Part shown: positions 51,790 through 59,142 of the stretch, one piece after another | How the letters are laid out: the number at the start of each line of letters is the position of its first letter | Numbering within the stretch: position 1 is the stretch's first letter | DNA from: Cellulomonas sp. 73-92 | Lineage (GTDB): Bacteria > Actinomycetota > Actinomycetes > Actinomycetales > Cellulomonadaceae | Direction of reading: 5' to 3' | Length of the DNA stretch: 64,000 nucleotides | Assembly: GCF_001898175.1 (NCBI RefSeq) | Contig: NZ_MKTH01000006.1 | Span: 79,100 to 143,099, forward strand | Program-made: the position numbers and the translations under genes | Notes under the pieces: model-generated | What the model was told of the DNA's origin: nothing | Database searches by the model: none | The model's input: the letters and a program-made list of their open reading frames with translations, nothing else

Positions 51790-52899
51790 TCAGAACGTGA
51801 CCGACGGGATCCAGTCGGCGCCGGAGACGTCGGAGATGTTGAGCGACGGCTCGGCGGCCCGCAGGTCGTTCATGTTCTTGATGTTCTTCGACTTGAGCAT
51901 GTCCTGGGTGATGAGGATCGGCGGGAACTGGACGTTCTTCTTGTCCAGGTGGCCGGCCATGTCGAGGAACAGCGTGCGCAGCACCGCGGCACCGATGGCG
52001 TTCGGGTCCGTGGCACCCGTGGCCATCCACGGGCTGCCGGCGGCCGTCATGAGCTCGATGTCGGCGTTGGAGATGTCGGCGCCGTAGACCTTCACGTCCT
52101 TGATGCCGAGCTGCTGCAGCGCGGACAGCGTGCCCTTGGACAGCTCGTCGTACGGCGCGTAGATCGCCTTGACGCCCGGGTTCGCCTGGAGCGCGGCGAC
52201 GACCATCGGCGCCGTGTCGGTGGCGCTGGAGTCGGTGTACGTGCCGGTCTTGAACAGCTGCTTCCAGCTGTTGTCCTTGAGGGACTGCTGCCACACCAGG
52301 TCGCGCCGGTCGAGCGGCGCGATGCCGGCGACGTTGACGTACCCGACGTCGACGCCCGAGCCGACGTCCTTCACCATCTGCTTGAGGACGAGCCCCGCCA
52401 TGTCGGCGTCGGACTGCTGCGTCTGCACCGCGTCCGGGGCGCACTTCTGGATCTCGACGTCGTAGATGACGATCGGGATCTTCTTCTGGATGGCCTCGTT
52501 GACGCCCGGGCACAGCGTGTCGGCGAAGCCGTGGCGGACGACGATGCCCTTGACGCCGGAGGCGATCGCCTGCTCGAGCTGCTGCGCCTGCGTGGCGTTG
52601 TCGCCCTTGGCGTCGTAGACGTCGAGGTCGACGCCCAGAGCGGCGGCCTGCTTCTTGGTGCCGTTGAGGTACTGCTGGAAGTAGTCGCCCTGCCCGCTGT
52701 TCTGGACGATGGCGACCTTCACGCCGGGCTTGTCGAACGGCGCGGGGGCCTTGGCCGTCGTCGTGCCCACCGTGCCCTGGTCGCTGGCGCCCGTCGTGGC
52801 GACGGGAGGGTTGCCGGTCGAGCCGCTCTGGCTGCAGGCAGCCAGAGCGAGCATGGTGGCCCCGGCGATCGCCGCCATCAGGACCTTGGTGTTCCTCAT
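51790..52899 (-). CDS. Ribose-type solute-binding lipoprotein (5-methylthioribose/5-deoxyribose uptake, inferred)
   Basis: This 369-residue lipoprotein has lipobox LAAC at Cys22 and a Peripla_BP_4-type sugar-binding domain. It shows VKVAIVQNSGQGDYFQQYLNGTKKQAAALGVDLDVYDAKGD and KAIYAPYDELSKGTLSALQQLG. Two further Cys (TLCPGVNEAI and IQKCAPDA) may form a disulfide. It captures the sugar for the neighbouring RbsAC-like proteins. RBS GAGAGGAG precedes ATG 52899. The ligand is inferred from mtnA and mtnK. Confidence 0.88.
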   Translation of the reverse strand: MRNTKVLMAAIAGATMLALAACSQSGSTGNPPVATTGASDQGTVGTTTAKAPAPFDKPGVKVAIVQNSGQGDYFQQYLNGTKKQAAALGVDLDVYDAKGDNATQAQQLEQAIASGVKGIVVRHGFADTLCPGVNEAIQKKIPIVIYDVEIQKCAPDAVQTQQSDADMAGLVLKQMVKDVGSGVDVGYVNVAGIAPLDRRDLVWQQSLKDNSWKQLFKTGTYTDSSATDTAPMVVAALQANPGVKAIYAPYDELSKGTLSALQQLGIKDVKVYGADISNADIELMTAAGSPWMATGATDPNAIGAAVLRTLFLDMAGHLDKKNVQFPPILITQDMLKSKNIKNMNDLRAAEPSLNISDVSGADWIPSVTF

Positions 52900-52915
52900 G
52901 GTGCTCCTCTCGATG

Positions 52916-52935
52916 GCGCAGCGTCGATGCTGCGC
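52916..52935 (-). other. Short hairpin between mtnA and binding-protein gene
   Basis: GCGCAGC (52916-52922) pairs with GCTGCGC (52929-52935) around a 6-base loop. It lies in the 42-base gap, next to the ribosome-binding site, and may stabilise or partly terminate the mtnA transcript. Confidence 0.4.
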
Positions 52936-52941
52936 GGTCTG

Positions 52942-53979
52942 TCAGCCCGCGATCCGCGCGAGCAGCTGGGGATGAGGCTCTGTGGCCGGTTCGACCACGC
53001 CCCGTTCCGTGACGACCGCACTGATGAGATCGTGCGGTGTCACGTCGAACGCCGGGTTGAAGCCGAGCGCACCCGCGGGCGCGCTCGGGGACCCGCTGAA
53101 CGCCGTCACCTCGGACGGATCGCGCTCCTCGATGACGATCTGGTCTCCCGTCGCCGTCGACAGGTCCACCGTGGACGACGGTGCTGCGACGACGAACGGG
53201 ATGCCGGCCCGCCGGCAGGCCAGCGCCAGCGCGACGGATCCGACCTTGTTGGCGGTGTCGCCGTTGGCGGTGATGCGGTCGGCGCCGATGATCGCGACGT
53301 CGACGAGGCCGCGCAGGATCGTGCTGGAGGCGGCGCCGTCCACCTCGACGACGTGATCGATGCCGTCCTGCGTCAGCTCCCAGCTGGTGAGCCGGGCGCC
53401 CTGCAGCAGCGGGCGCGTCTCGTCGGCGTAGACGAGGCCGAGCCGGCCACGCCGGTGCAGCTCATGGATGATCCCGTAGGCCGTCCCCCACGCGGTCGTG
53501 GCGAGGGCGCCGGTGTTGCAGTGCGTGACGACACGCACCCGCTCCTTGCCCGTCGCCGCCAGGATCCAGTCGGCTCCCCGCCGGGACAGCTCCCGGTTGG
53601 CGGCACCGTCCTCCTCGACGATGCGCCGAGCCTCGGCGAGCACCGCGTCGACGCCTTGCCCGACGAAGGGCCGGACACGGTCCGCGCCCCACGCGAGGTT
53701 CACGGCTGTCGGGCGGGCGTCGCGGATGCGCCGCACCTGCGCATCCAGGGTCTCGTCGTCCCAGCCCTCGTCCTTCGCCTGGAGCATCGCGACGACGACG
53801 CCGAGCGCGCCGACGGCCCCCAGCGCGGGGGCACCGCGCACGGCCAAGGTGGCGATGGCGTCGACCAGCGCGTCGACGGTCGTGATCTCCAGGTACGCCT
53901 CGTCGTGCGGGATGCGCGTCTGGTCGATCAGCCGGATCATCGGCCGTGGCTCCTCGAGCCACTCCACTGCCACCACCAT
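52942..53979 (-). CDS. mtnA: S-methyl-5-thioribose-1-phosphate isomerase
   Basis: MtnA converts 5-methylthioribose 1-phosphate to the ribulose 1-phosphate, an aldose-to-ketose step. The 345-residue protein has IDQTRIPHDEAYLEI, TLAVRGAPALGAVGALG, the catalytic Cys region VVTHCNTGALAT, and IGADRITANGDTANKVG near the C-terminus. Both the Cys and Asp expected for catalysis are present. ATG 53979 is preceded by GAGAGG; the promoter and operator lie at 54054-54003. It is the first gene of the operon, before the importer. Confidence 0.93.
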   Translation of the reverse strand: MVVAVEWLEEPRPMIRLIDQTRIPHDEAYLEITTVDALVDAIATLAVRGAPALGAVGALGVVVAMLQAKDEGWDDETLDAQVRRIRDARPTAVNLAWGADRVRPFVGQGVDAVLAEARRIVEEDGAANRELSRRGADWILAATGKERVRVVTHCNTGALATTAWGTAYGIIHELHRRGRLGLVYADETRPLLQGARLTSWELTQDGIDHVVEVDGAASSTILRGLVDVAIIGADRITANGDTANKVGSVALALACRRAGIPFVVAAPSSTVDLSTATGDQIVIEERDPSEVTAFSGSPSAPAGALGFNPAFDVTPHDLISAVVTERGVVEPATEPHPQLLARIAG

Positions 53980-54002
53980 CGTCAGGCGCCCTCTCGAACC
54001 TC

Positions 54003-54015
54003 GTTGTCCGACAAC
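54003..54015 (-). promoter_or_regulatory. GntR-type operator downstream of the mtnA promoter
   Basis: GTTGTC-C-GACAAC is a 13-bp palindrome. It lies a few bases after the predicted mtnA transcription start, where a bound repressor would block polymerase. An identical copy lies at 55045-55057. Confidence 0.75.
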
Positions 54016-54024
54016 TGCGTGGGA

Positions 54025-54054
54025 ACCGTAGGCTCGATTCGCCAGAGATGTCAA
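54025..54054 (-). promoter_or_regulatory. mtnA operon promoter
   Basis: Reading leftward, a perfect -35 TTGACA (54054-54049), an 18-base spacer and a -10 TACGGT (54030-54025). Transcription should start near 54018, just before the operator. Confidence 0.7.
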
Positions 54055-54068
54055 TCAACTGAGACCGA

Positions 54069-54102
54069 GTTGTGACAACAGAGCGGTGCCGGGCGCTAGC
54101 CT
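54069..54102 (+). promoter_or_regulatory. GntR gene promoter with operator
   Basis: GTTGT-G-ACAAC (54069-54079) overlaps a GTGACA -35 (54072-54077); a TAGCCT -10 (54097-54102) follows after 19 bases. The operator over -35 suggests autorepression. Confidence 0.55.
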
Positions 54103-54141
54103 TCTCCTGTCCAGCCACCGGTCGAGCGGGGAGAGCCCAGC

Positions 54142-54858
54142 ATGGGGAGCAACGGCACGCTCGTTTCACGGGTCTCCGAGGATCTGCGCAGCCGGCTGGC
54201 GGCCGGCGATCCCCCGCCCGGCGCCCGCCTGCCCACCGAGAGCGAGCTGTCCACCGAGTTCCGAGTCTCTCGTCCCACCGTGCGCGCGGCGCTGCGCGAG
54301 CTCGAGGCGCTCGGGCTGGTGCGGACGCAGCACGGCGTGGGCACGTTCGTCACGGAGCCGCCCGCCGTGCGGGCCGGCCTCGAGCGGCTCGACTCCATCA
54401 CCGAGTCGATCCGTGCGACCGGGCACGAGCCGGGGATGACCTATGTGAGCCGCATCGTGCGACCCGTGCTCCCCGAGGAGGCGGCCACGATGGGCGTGCC
54501 GGGCGACACGGTCGCGCTCGAGGTCAGGCGCACGATCCTCGCAGACGGCGAGGTGGTGGCGTACTCCTACGACCTCATGCCGTTCGACATCTTCCCGCCG
54601 GGCTTCGACCCTGCCGAGCTGGAGGGGTCGATCTTCGGCTTCTTCCGCAAGCGGCTCGGGGTCACCCCCGACCACGCGCTCGGCGACGTGCACGCGGTGA
54701 CGTCCAACCACGTCGGGTGGGGCAGCGAGGCCGCGACCCACAACCTCTTCGTCCTCCTCGTGCAGCGGCACTACGACAAGGCGGACCGGCTGCTGCTCTA
54801 CTCGCGCACCTACTTCATCGAGGGCCGGTACTCCTTCACCATCGTGCGCCACGACTGA
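54142..54858 (+). CDS. GntR-family regulator, HutC subfamily
   Basis: This 238-residue regulator has a winged HTH (PGARLPTESELSTEFRVSRPTVRAALRELEALGLVRTQHGVGTF) and a UTRA effector domain (residues ~85-235) that usually binds small sugars or phosphosugars. It is flanked by the two arms of the cluster. Palindromes of the GT-N-AC kind expected for this subfamily lie at its own promoter and at both arms. It is therefore the likely repressor of the mtnA operon and the aldolase operon. ATG 54142 follows GGGGAG. The effector is likely the phosphorylated pentose; this is inference. Confidence 0.9.
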   Translation: MGSNGTLVSRVSEDLRSRLAAGDPPPGARLPTESELSTEFRVSRPTVRAALRELEALGLVRTQHGVGTFVTEPPAVRAGLERLDSITESIRATGHEPGMTYVSRIVRPVLPEEAATMGVPGDTVALEVRRTILADGEVVAYSYDLMPFDIFPPGFDPAELEGSIFGFFRKRLGVTPDHALGDVHAVTSNHVGWGSEAATHNLFVLLVQRHYDKADRLLLYSRTYFIEGRYSFTIVRHD

Positions 54859-55018
54859 CACCCTCACGGCGGCCGCGTGGCCCGTGGTCCGGTCGACGAA
54901 GCGCTCACCTGACCGCCCGGTGCCCACCGCCTCCTGACCCCCTGACCGCCAGGGTCGCTGCGCGCCGGCTGCCCGCGCGGCCCTCGCTGCCACGCCTGCG
55001 CCGGGGACGACGAGGCAC

Positions 55019-55057
55019 TTGGTTGTCTGGGCACAGCCTGGTAGGTTGTCCGACAAC
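55019..55057 (+). promoter_or_regulatory. Promoter and GntR-type operator of the aldolase operon
   Basis: -35 TTGGTT (55019-55024), 17-base spacer, -10 TAGGTT (55042-55047). The 13-bp operator GTTGTCCGACAAC (55045-55057) overlaps the -10 and start site, so binding would exclude polymerase. Confidence 0.65.
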
Positions 55058-55085
55058 TGCTCGACCGTTGTTAGAGAGGTCAACG

Positions 55086-57044
55086 ATGCTTCCCAGTGGT
55101 GACGACGCCACCAGCGCGCTCGTGGAGGACCTCGTCGCCGTCTCGCGTCAGGTGGGGCGTGACCCGCGCTTGGTCCTGCACGGCGGCGGCAACTCGTCCC
55201 TCAAGGTCGAGCGGACCGACGTCACCGGCCGAGCCGTCCCCCTGCTCCTCGTCAAGGGCAGCGGTCACGACATGGCGGTCATCGAGCGCGACGGGTTCAC
55301 CCCGCTGCGCCTCGAGCGGCTCCGGGAGCTGCTCGAGGCGCTCGACGCCCTCGACGACGCCGGCCTGGCCAACGAGCTGCGCTGCGCCTCCGTGGACGCG
55401 GCGGCACCCGACCCCTCGGTCGAGTGCCTGGTCCACGCTCTCGTCCCCCACGCCTGCGTGCTGCACTCGCACGCGGACGCCGTCCTGACCCTCACCCATG
55501 CCCCGGGGGGCGGCGCGCTGGTCCGCGAGGTCTACGGCGACCGGGTGGTCGTCGTCGACTACGCCCAGCCCGGGCCGGCGCTCGCGGCGGCGTGCGCGGC
55601 CGCGTGGCGGGAGCAGGCCCACGACGCGACCGAGGGCATCGTCGTCCTGGACCACGGCATCTTCGCGCTGGGCGCGACGCCGCAGGAGGCGCTCGACCGC
55701 CACACCGCGCTCATCGCGACCGCGGACGCCGCGATCGCGGCGGCGGCGTCTCCGTCGTGGCGGCCCGCGCCGCCCGCCGCCGCGGTCGACCCGGTGGAGG
55801 TCGCCACGCTGCGCCACCGGCTGAGCGCTGCCGCGGGCCGGCCCCTCGTCGTCCACCGAGCCGCCGACGACGACGTGCGCTCGTTCGTCGCCGAGCCGGA
55901 CCTCGTGGCTGCTGCGCGGCACGGCGTCGCGACCCCCGACCACGCCATCTGGACCCGGCGCGTCCCCCTGATCGGGACGGACGTCGACGCCTACGCCGCG
56001 GCGCACCGCGCCTACGTCGCCGAGAACGCCGCGCGCCGCGGCTGGGACGTCGCGGCGGACGACGCCGCGCCACGGATCGTCCTCGACGAGCGGCTCGGGC
56101 TGCTCGCCGCGGGCCGCAGGGCAGGAGAGGCCACCGCCGCCGAGGCGATCTACCGGCACACGATGGGCGTCATGCGCGACGCCGCGCGGCTGGGCGGTTA
56201 CCAGCCGCTGGCCGCCGAGCACGTGTTCGACCTGGAGTTCTGGCCGCTGCAGCAGGCGAAGCTGCTCCGGTCCGCCCCGGGCGGACCGCTGGCGGGCAAG
56301 GTGGCGGTCGTCACCGGCGCCGCCTCCGGCATCGGGCGGGCGTGCGCCGCCCAGCTGCTCGCCCAGGGGGCGGCTGTGGTCGGGTGGGACCTGGCGCCCA
56401 CCGTCGCCACGGCCTTCGAGGGCCCGGCATGGCTCGGCCTCCAGGTGGACGTCACCGACGAGGACGCCGTGAGGGCTGCCATCGGGGCCGGCGTGGACGC
56501 CTTCGGCGGCCTCGACATCCTCGTCGTCGCGGCCGGCATCTTCCCGAGCGCGGCACCCCTCGGCGTCATGACCCAGGAGACGTGGCGCAAGGTGATGAGC
56601 GTCAACGTCGACGCGGTCGCCCTGCTGTACGGGATCGCGCACCCGCTCCTGGCGCTGGCCCCGGGCGGCGGCAGCGTCGTCCTCATCGCGTCGAAGAACG
56701 TGCCGGCCCCCGGGCCCGGCGCCGCCGCCTACTCGTCGTCCAAGGCCGCGGTGACCCAGCTCTCGCGGGTCGCCGCGCTCGAGTGGGCGGGCGAGGGCAT
56801 CCGCGTCAACATGGTCCACCCCGACGCGGTGTTCGACACCGGGCTGTGGACACCGGAGCTGCTGGCCGCGCGGGCCGCGCACTACGGCCTGAGCGTCGAC
56901 GACTACAAGCGGCGCAACCTGCTGCACACCGAAGTGACCAGCGCCGACGTTGCCCGCCTCGTGGCCGCGATGGCGGGCGACACCTTCGCCAGGACGACGG
57001 GGGCGCAGGTTCCCATCGACGGCGGCAACGAGCGGGTCGTCTGA
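55086..57044 (+). CDS. Bifunctional class II aldolase / short-chain dehydrogenase
   Basis: This 652-residue fusion has an N-terminal class II aldolase/adducin domain (residues ~1-400) and a C-terminal NAD(P)-dependent SDR domain (~400-652). Aldolase marks are HGGGNSSLK, the metal-site LHSHAD and VLDHGIFALG. SDR marks are VVTGAASGIGRA and the YSSSKAA catalytic pair. The domain order is that of RhaEW-type enzymes, which cleave rhamnulose 1-phosphate and oxidise lactaldehyde. Here likely substrates are 5-deoxy- or 5-methylthio-ribulose 1-phosphate and its aldehyde, or oxidation of the ketose itself at C4. AGAGAGG precedes ATG 55086. Both domains look intact. Confidence 0.88.
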   Translation: MLPSGDDATSALVEDLVAVSRQVGRDPRLVLHGGGNSSLKVERTDVTGRAVPLLLVKGSGHDMAVIERDGFTPLRLERLRELLEALDALDDAGLANELRCASVDAAAPDPSVECLVHALVPHACVLHSHADAVLTLTHAPGGGALVREVYGDRVVVVDYAQPGPALAAACAAAWREQAHDATEGIVVLDHGIFALGATPQEALDRHTALIATADAAIAAAASPSWRPAPPAAAVDPVEVATLRHRLSAAAGRPLVVHRAADDDVRSFVAEPDLVAAARHGVATPDHAIWTRRVPLIGTDVDAYAAAHRAYVAENAARRGWDVAADDAAPRIVLDERLGLLAAGRRAGEATAAEAIYRHTMGVMRDAARLGGYQPLAAEHVFDLEFWPLQQAKLLRSAPGGPLAGKVAVVTGAASGIGRACAAQLLAQGAAVVGWDLAPTVATAFEGPAWLGLQVDVTDEDAVRAAIGAGVDAFGGLDILVVAAGIFPSAAPLGVMTQETWRKVMSVNVDAVALLYGIAHPLLALAPGGGSVVLIASKNVPAPGPGAAAYSSSKAAVTQLSRVAALEWAGEGIRVNMVHPDAVFDTGLWTPELLAARAAHYGLSVDDYKRRNLLHTEVTSADVARLVAAMAGDTFARTTGAQVPIDGGNERVV

Positions 57045-57061
57045 CCCGAGGAGGGCGAACC

Positions 57062-57451
57062 ATGCACCGCGCGACGACGACCGACCCCGCCTACCGCAAC
57101 GGCGACTGGGGACCGGCGTACCTCATCCAGGGCCCGAGCAGCGACATCGGCGTGCTGCGCCTGGGGCCGGGCCAGGCGATGACCAACCACTACCACGCGG
57201 CCTGCGACGAGTCGTTCGTCGTGATCGAGGGCCAGGCCTCGCTGTGGCTCGACGGCACGACGCGCGTCGACCTCGGCCCGGACGCCGTCGTCCGGTGCGA
57301 GCCGGGCGAGATGCACTACCTGGTCAACGACACCGCGGCGGACTTCCGCTGCGTCTTCATCAAGTCGCCGGCGAGCCCCGGCGACACCCACAACGTCCCC
57401 TGGGTGCCGGGTGAGCCGGCACCGCAGCGCCCAACCGACACGCCGGCCTAG
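57062..57451 (+). CDS. Cupin-domain protein
   Basis: This 129-residue single cupin barrel has the metal motif HYHAACDES (two His and a Glu) and the second His in GEMHYLVND. It would bind a divalent metal and could isomerise or oxidise a small sugar intermediate, or act as a sensor. RBS GAGGAGG precedes the ATG, 17 bases after the SDR stop. The position before lsrF suggests a step feeding LsrF, where E. coli uses LsrG. It has no similarity to LsrG that I can see. Function unknown. Confidence 0.82.
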   Translation: MHRATTTDPAYRNGDWGPAYLIQGPSSDIGVLRLGPGQAMTNHYHAACDESFVVIEGQASLWLDGTTRVDLGPDAVVRCEPGEMHYLVNDTAADFRCVFIKSPASPGDTHNVPWVPGEPAPQRPTDTPA

Positions 57452-57475
57452 CCCGGCTCGATCCGAGGAGCAGCA

Positions 57476-58360
57476 GTGGCAGATCTCGACAGCATCGTTG
57501 AGGCCAAGGACTACGGCGTCGGCCGGCCTCAGACCGTGCCCGCCTCACCCGTCAAGGGGTCCGACCAGCTCGACTTCGGGATGCGGCACCGCCTCGGCCG
57601 CATCTTCCGCGAGGACGGCCGGACCGTCATGCTCGCGTTCGACCACGGCTACTTCCAGGGCCCGACGCGCGGGCTCGAGCGGGTCGACCTCAACGTCGTC
57701 CCGCTGGCCCCGTGGGCCGACGCGCTGATGGCGACACGCGGCATCGTCCGCACCGTCGTCCCCGCGGCGAGCCCCAACGCGCTGGTGCTGCGCGCCTCCG
57801 GCGGTCCGTCCGTCCTCAAGGAGCTGTCCGACGAGCGGGTCGCGATGGACATCACCGACGCGGTCCGGATCGACGCGGCCGCCGTGGCGGTCCAGGTGTT
57901 CATCGGCGGCGAGCACGAGACCCAGTCCGTCCACAACATGACGCAGCTCGTCGACGCCGGACTCGCGGTCGGCATCCCCGTGGTGGGCGTCACGGCCGTG
58001 GGTCGCGACATGGTGCGGGACTCCCGCTACCTCGGGCTCGCCACGCGCATCATCGCCGAGCTCGGCGCCCAGGTCGTCAAGACCTACTACTGCGACGAGG
58101 ACTTCGAGCACGTCACGGCGGCCTGCCCGGTCCCGGTGATCATGGCGGGCGGCAAGAAGCTGCCTGTGCTCGAGGCGCTGACCATGGCCTTCAACGCGGT
58201 GGACCAGGGCGCCTCCGGTGTGGACATGGGGCGCAACATCTTCCAGCGCAAGAACCCGATCGCCATGATCCAGGCGGTGCGCTCGGTGGTGCACGACCAC
58301 GCCAAGCCGGCCGAGGCCGCCGACCTCTACGCCGAGCTGTCCGGCGGGGCGACCGACTGA
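57476..58360 (+). CDS. lsrF: LsrF-like 3-hydroxy-5-phosphonooxypentane-2,4-dione thiolase
   Basis: LsrF transfers an acetyl group from P-HPD to CoA, giving DHAP and acetyl-CoA in AI-2 breakdown. This 294-residue protein is very similar to E. coli LsrF: GMRHRLGRIF, VMLAFDHGYFQGPTRGLER, TRGIVRTVVP, VVKTYYCDEDFEHV and MAGGKKLPVLEA are nearly unchanged. The active-site Lys and Asp are present. No LsrK, LsrG or LsrR is near. The GTG at 57476 follows GAGGAG. It is therefore used in another pathway, probably the one formed with mtnK and mtnA. Confidence 0.92.
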   Translation: MADLDSIVEAKDYGVGRPQTVPASPVKGSDQLDFGMRHRLGRIFREDGRTVMLAFDHGYFQGPTRGLERVDLNVVPLAPWADALMATRGIVRTVVPAASPNALVLRASGGPSVLKELSDERVAMDITDAVRIDAAAVAVQVFIGGEHETQSVHNMTQLVDAGLAVGIPVVGVTAVGRDMVRDSRYLGLATRIIAELGAQVVKTYYCDEDFEHVTAACPVPVIMAGGKKLPVLEALTMAFNAVDQGASGVDMGRNIFQRKNPIAMIQAVRSVVHDHAKPAEAADLYAELSGGATD

Positions 58361-59013
58361 TGGCCGAGGACCGCGACGAAGCGGGGCTGCGGGCCGAGGT
58401 GTGTCAGATCGGCCGCGCCCTGTGGCAGCGCGGGATGGTGGCCGCCAACGACGGGAACATCTCGGCCCGACTGCCGGACGGCACGATCCTGTGCACCCCG
58501 ACCGGGGTGAGCAAGGGCTTCCTCACCCCCGAGATGCTCACCGTCGTCGGGCGGGACGGCGCGGTGGTCCGCGGGAGCCGACGGCCGTCGACCGAGGTGC
58601 GCATGCACCTGCGCGTCTACGCCGAGGATCCGGCGGTCGGGGCGGTCGTGCACGCGCACCCCGTCCACGCCACGGCGTTCGCGATCAAGGGCGAGCCGCT
58701 CGTCGGGCTCATGATGCCGGAGAGCGTCGTGGCCATGCCGGAGGTGCCCCTCGCCCCGTACGCGACGCCGTCGACGCACGAGGTGCCGGACTCGGTGGCT
58801 CCGTTCGTCGGCACGCACACGGCCTGCCTCCTCGAGCACCACGGCGCGCTGACCTGGGGACCTGACCTCATGATGGCGTACCTGGCGATGGAGCGGCTGG
58901 AGTACACGGCCCAGCTGACGACGATCGTCCGGGCGATCGGTGGGGAGCGCGGGCTCTCCACCGATCGCATCGCGGAGGTCAGGCGGATCTTCGGGATAGC
59001 GGCGCCCCGCTGA
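58360..59013 (+). CDS. Class II aldolase (FucA/DrdA-like)
   Basis: This 217-residue Zn-dependent aldolase cleaves ketose 1-phosphates to DHAP and an aldehyde. Motifs are MVAANDGNISARLPDGTILCTPTGVSKGFL, the catalytic Glu in PSTEVRMHLRVY, zinc His in VVHAHPVHATAFA and the third His in LEHHGALTWG. Single-domain members next to mtnK and mtnA act as 5-methylthioribulose- or 5-deoxyribulose-1-phosphate aldolases in the known DHAP shunt. The start overlaps lsrF as TGATG. Confidence 0.9.
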   Translation: MAEDRDEAGLRAEVCQIGRALWQRGMVAANDGNISARLPDGTILCTPTGVSKGFLTPEMLTVVGRDGAVVRGSRRPSTEVRMHLRVYAEDPAVGAVVHAHPVHATAFAIKGEPLVGLMMPESVVAMPEVPLAPYATPSTHEVPDSVAPFVGTHTACLLEHHGALTWGPDLMMAYLAMERLEYTAQLTTIVRAIGGERGLSTDRIAEVRRIFGIAAPR

Positions 59014-59142
59014 CGGACGCTCGTGAACGTCGTCGGTCCGATCCGCTCGACCCAACAACGCCGCGGAACACCATCGTCCAGGTCCACCCGTAGGGGCGGC
59101 CTCGGCGATCGCGGTGCCCGGCCACCGGCGCGACGACGGCGA

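Noticed and set aside
47825..53979. Complete methionine-salvage pathway
   Set aside because: mtnB, mtnC, mtnD and mtnW/X are missing; only the first two enzymes are encoded here.
47400..59013. AI-2 (lsr) quorum-signal operon
   Set aside because: Only lsrF is present; the kinase is MtnK, the regulator is GntR, and lsrK, lsrR and lsrG are absent.
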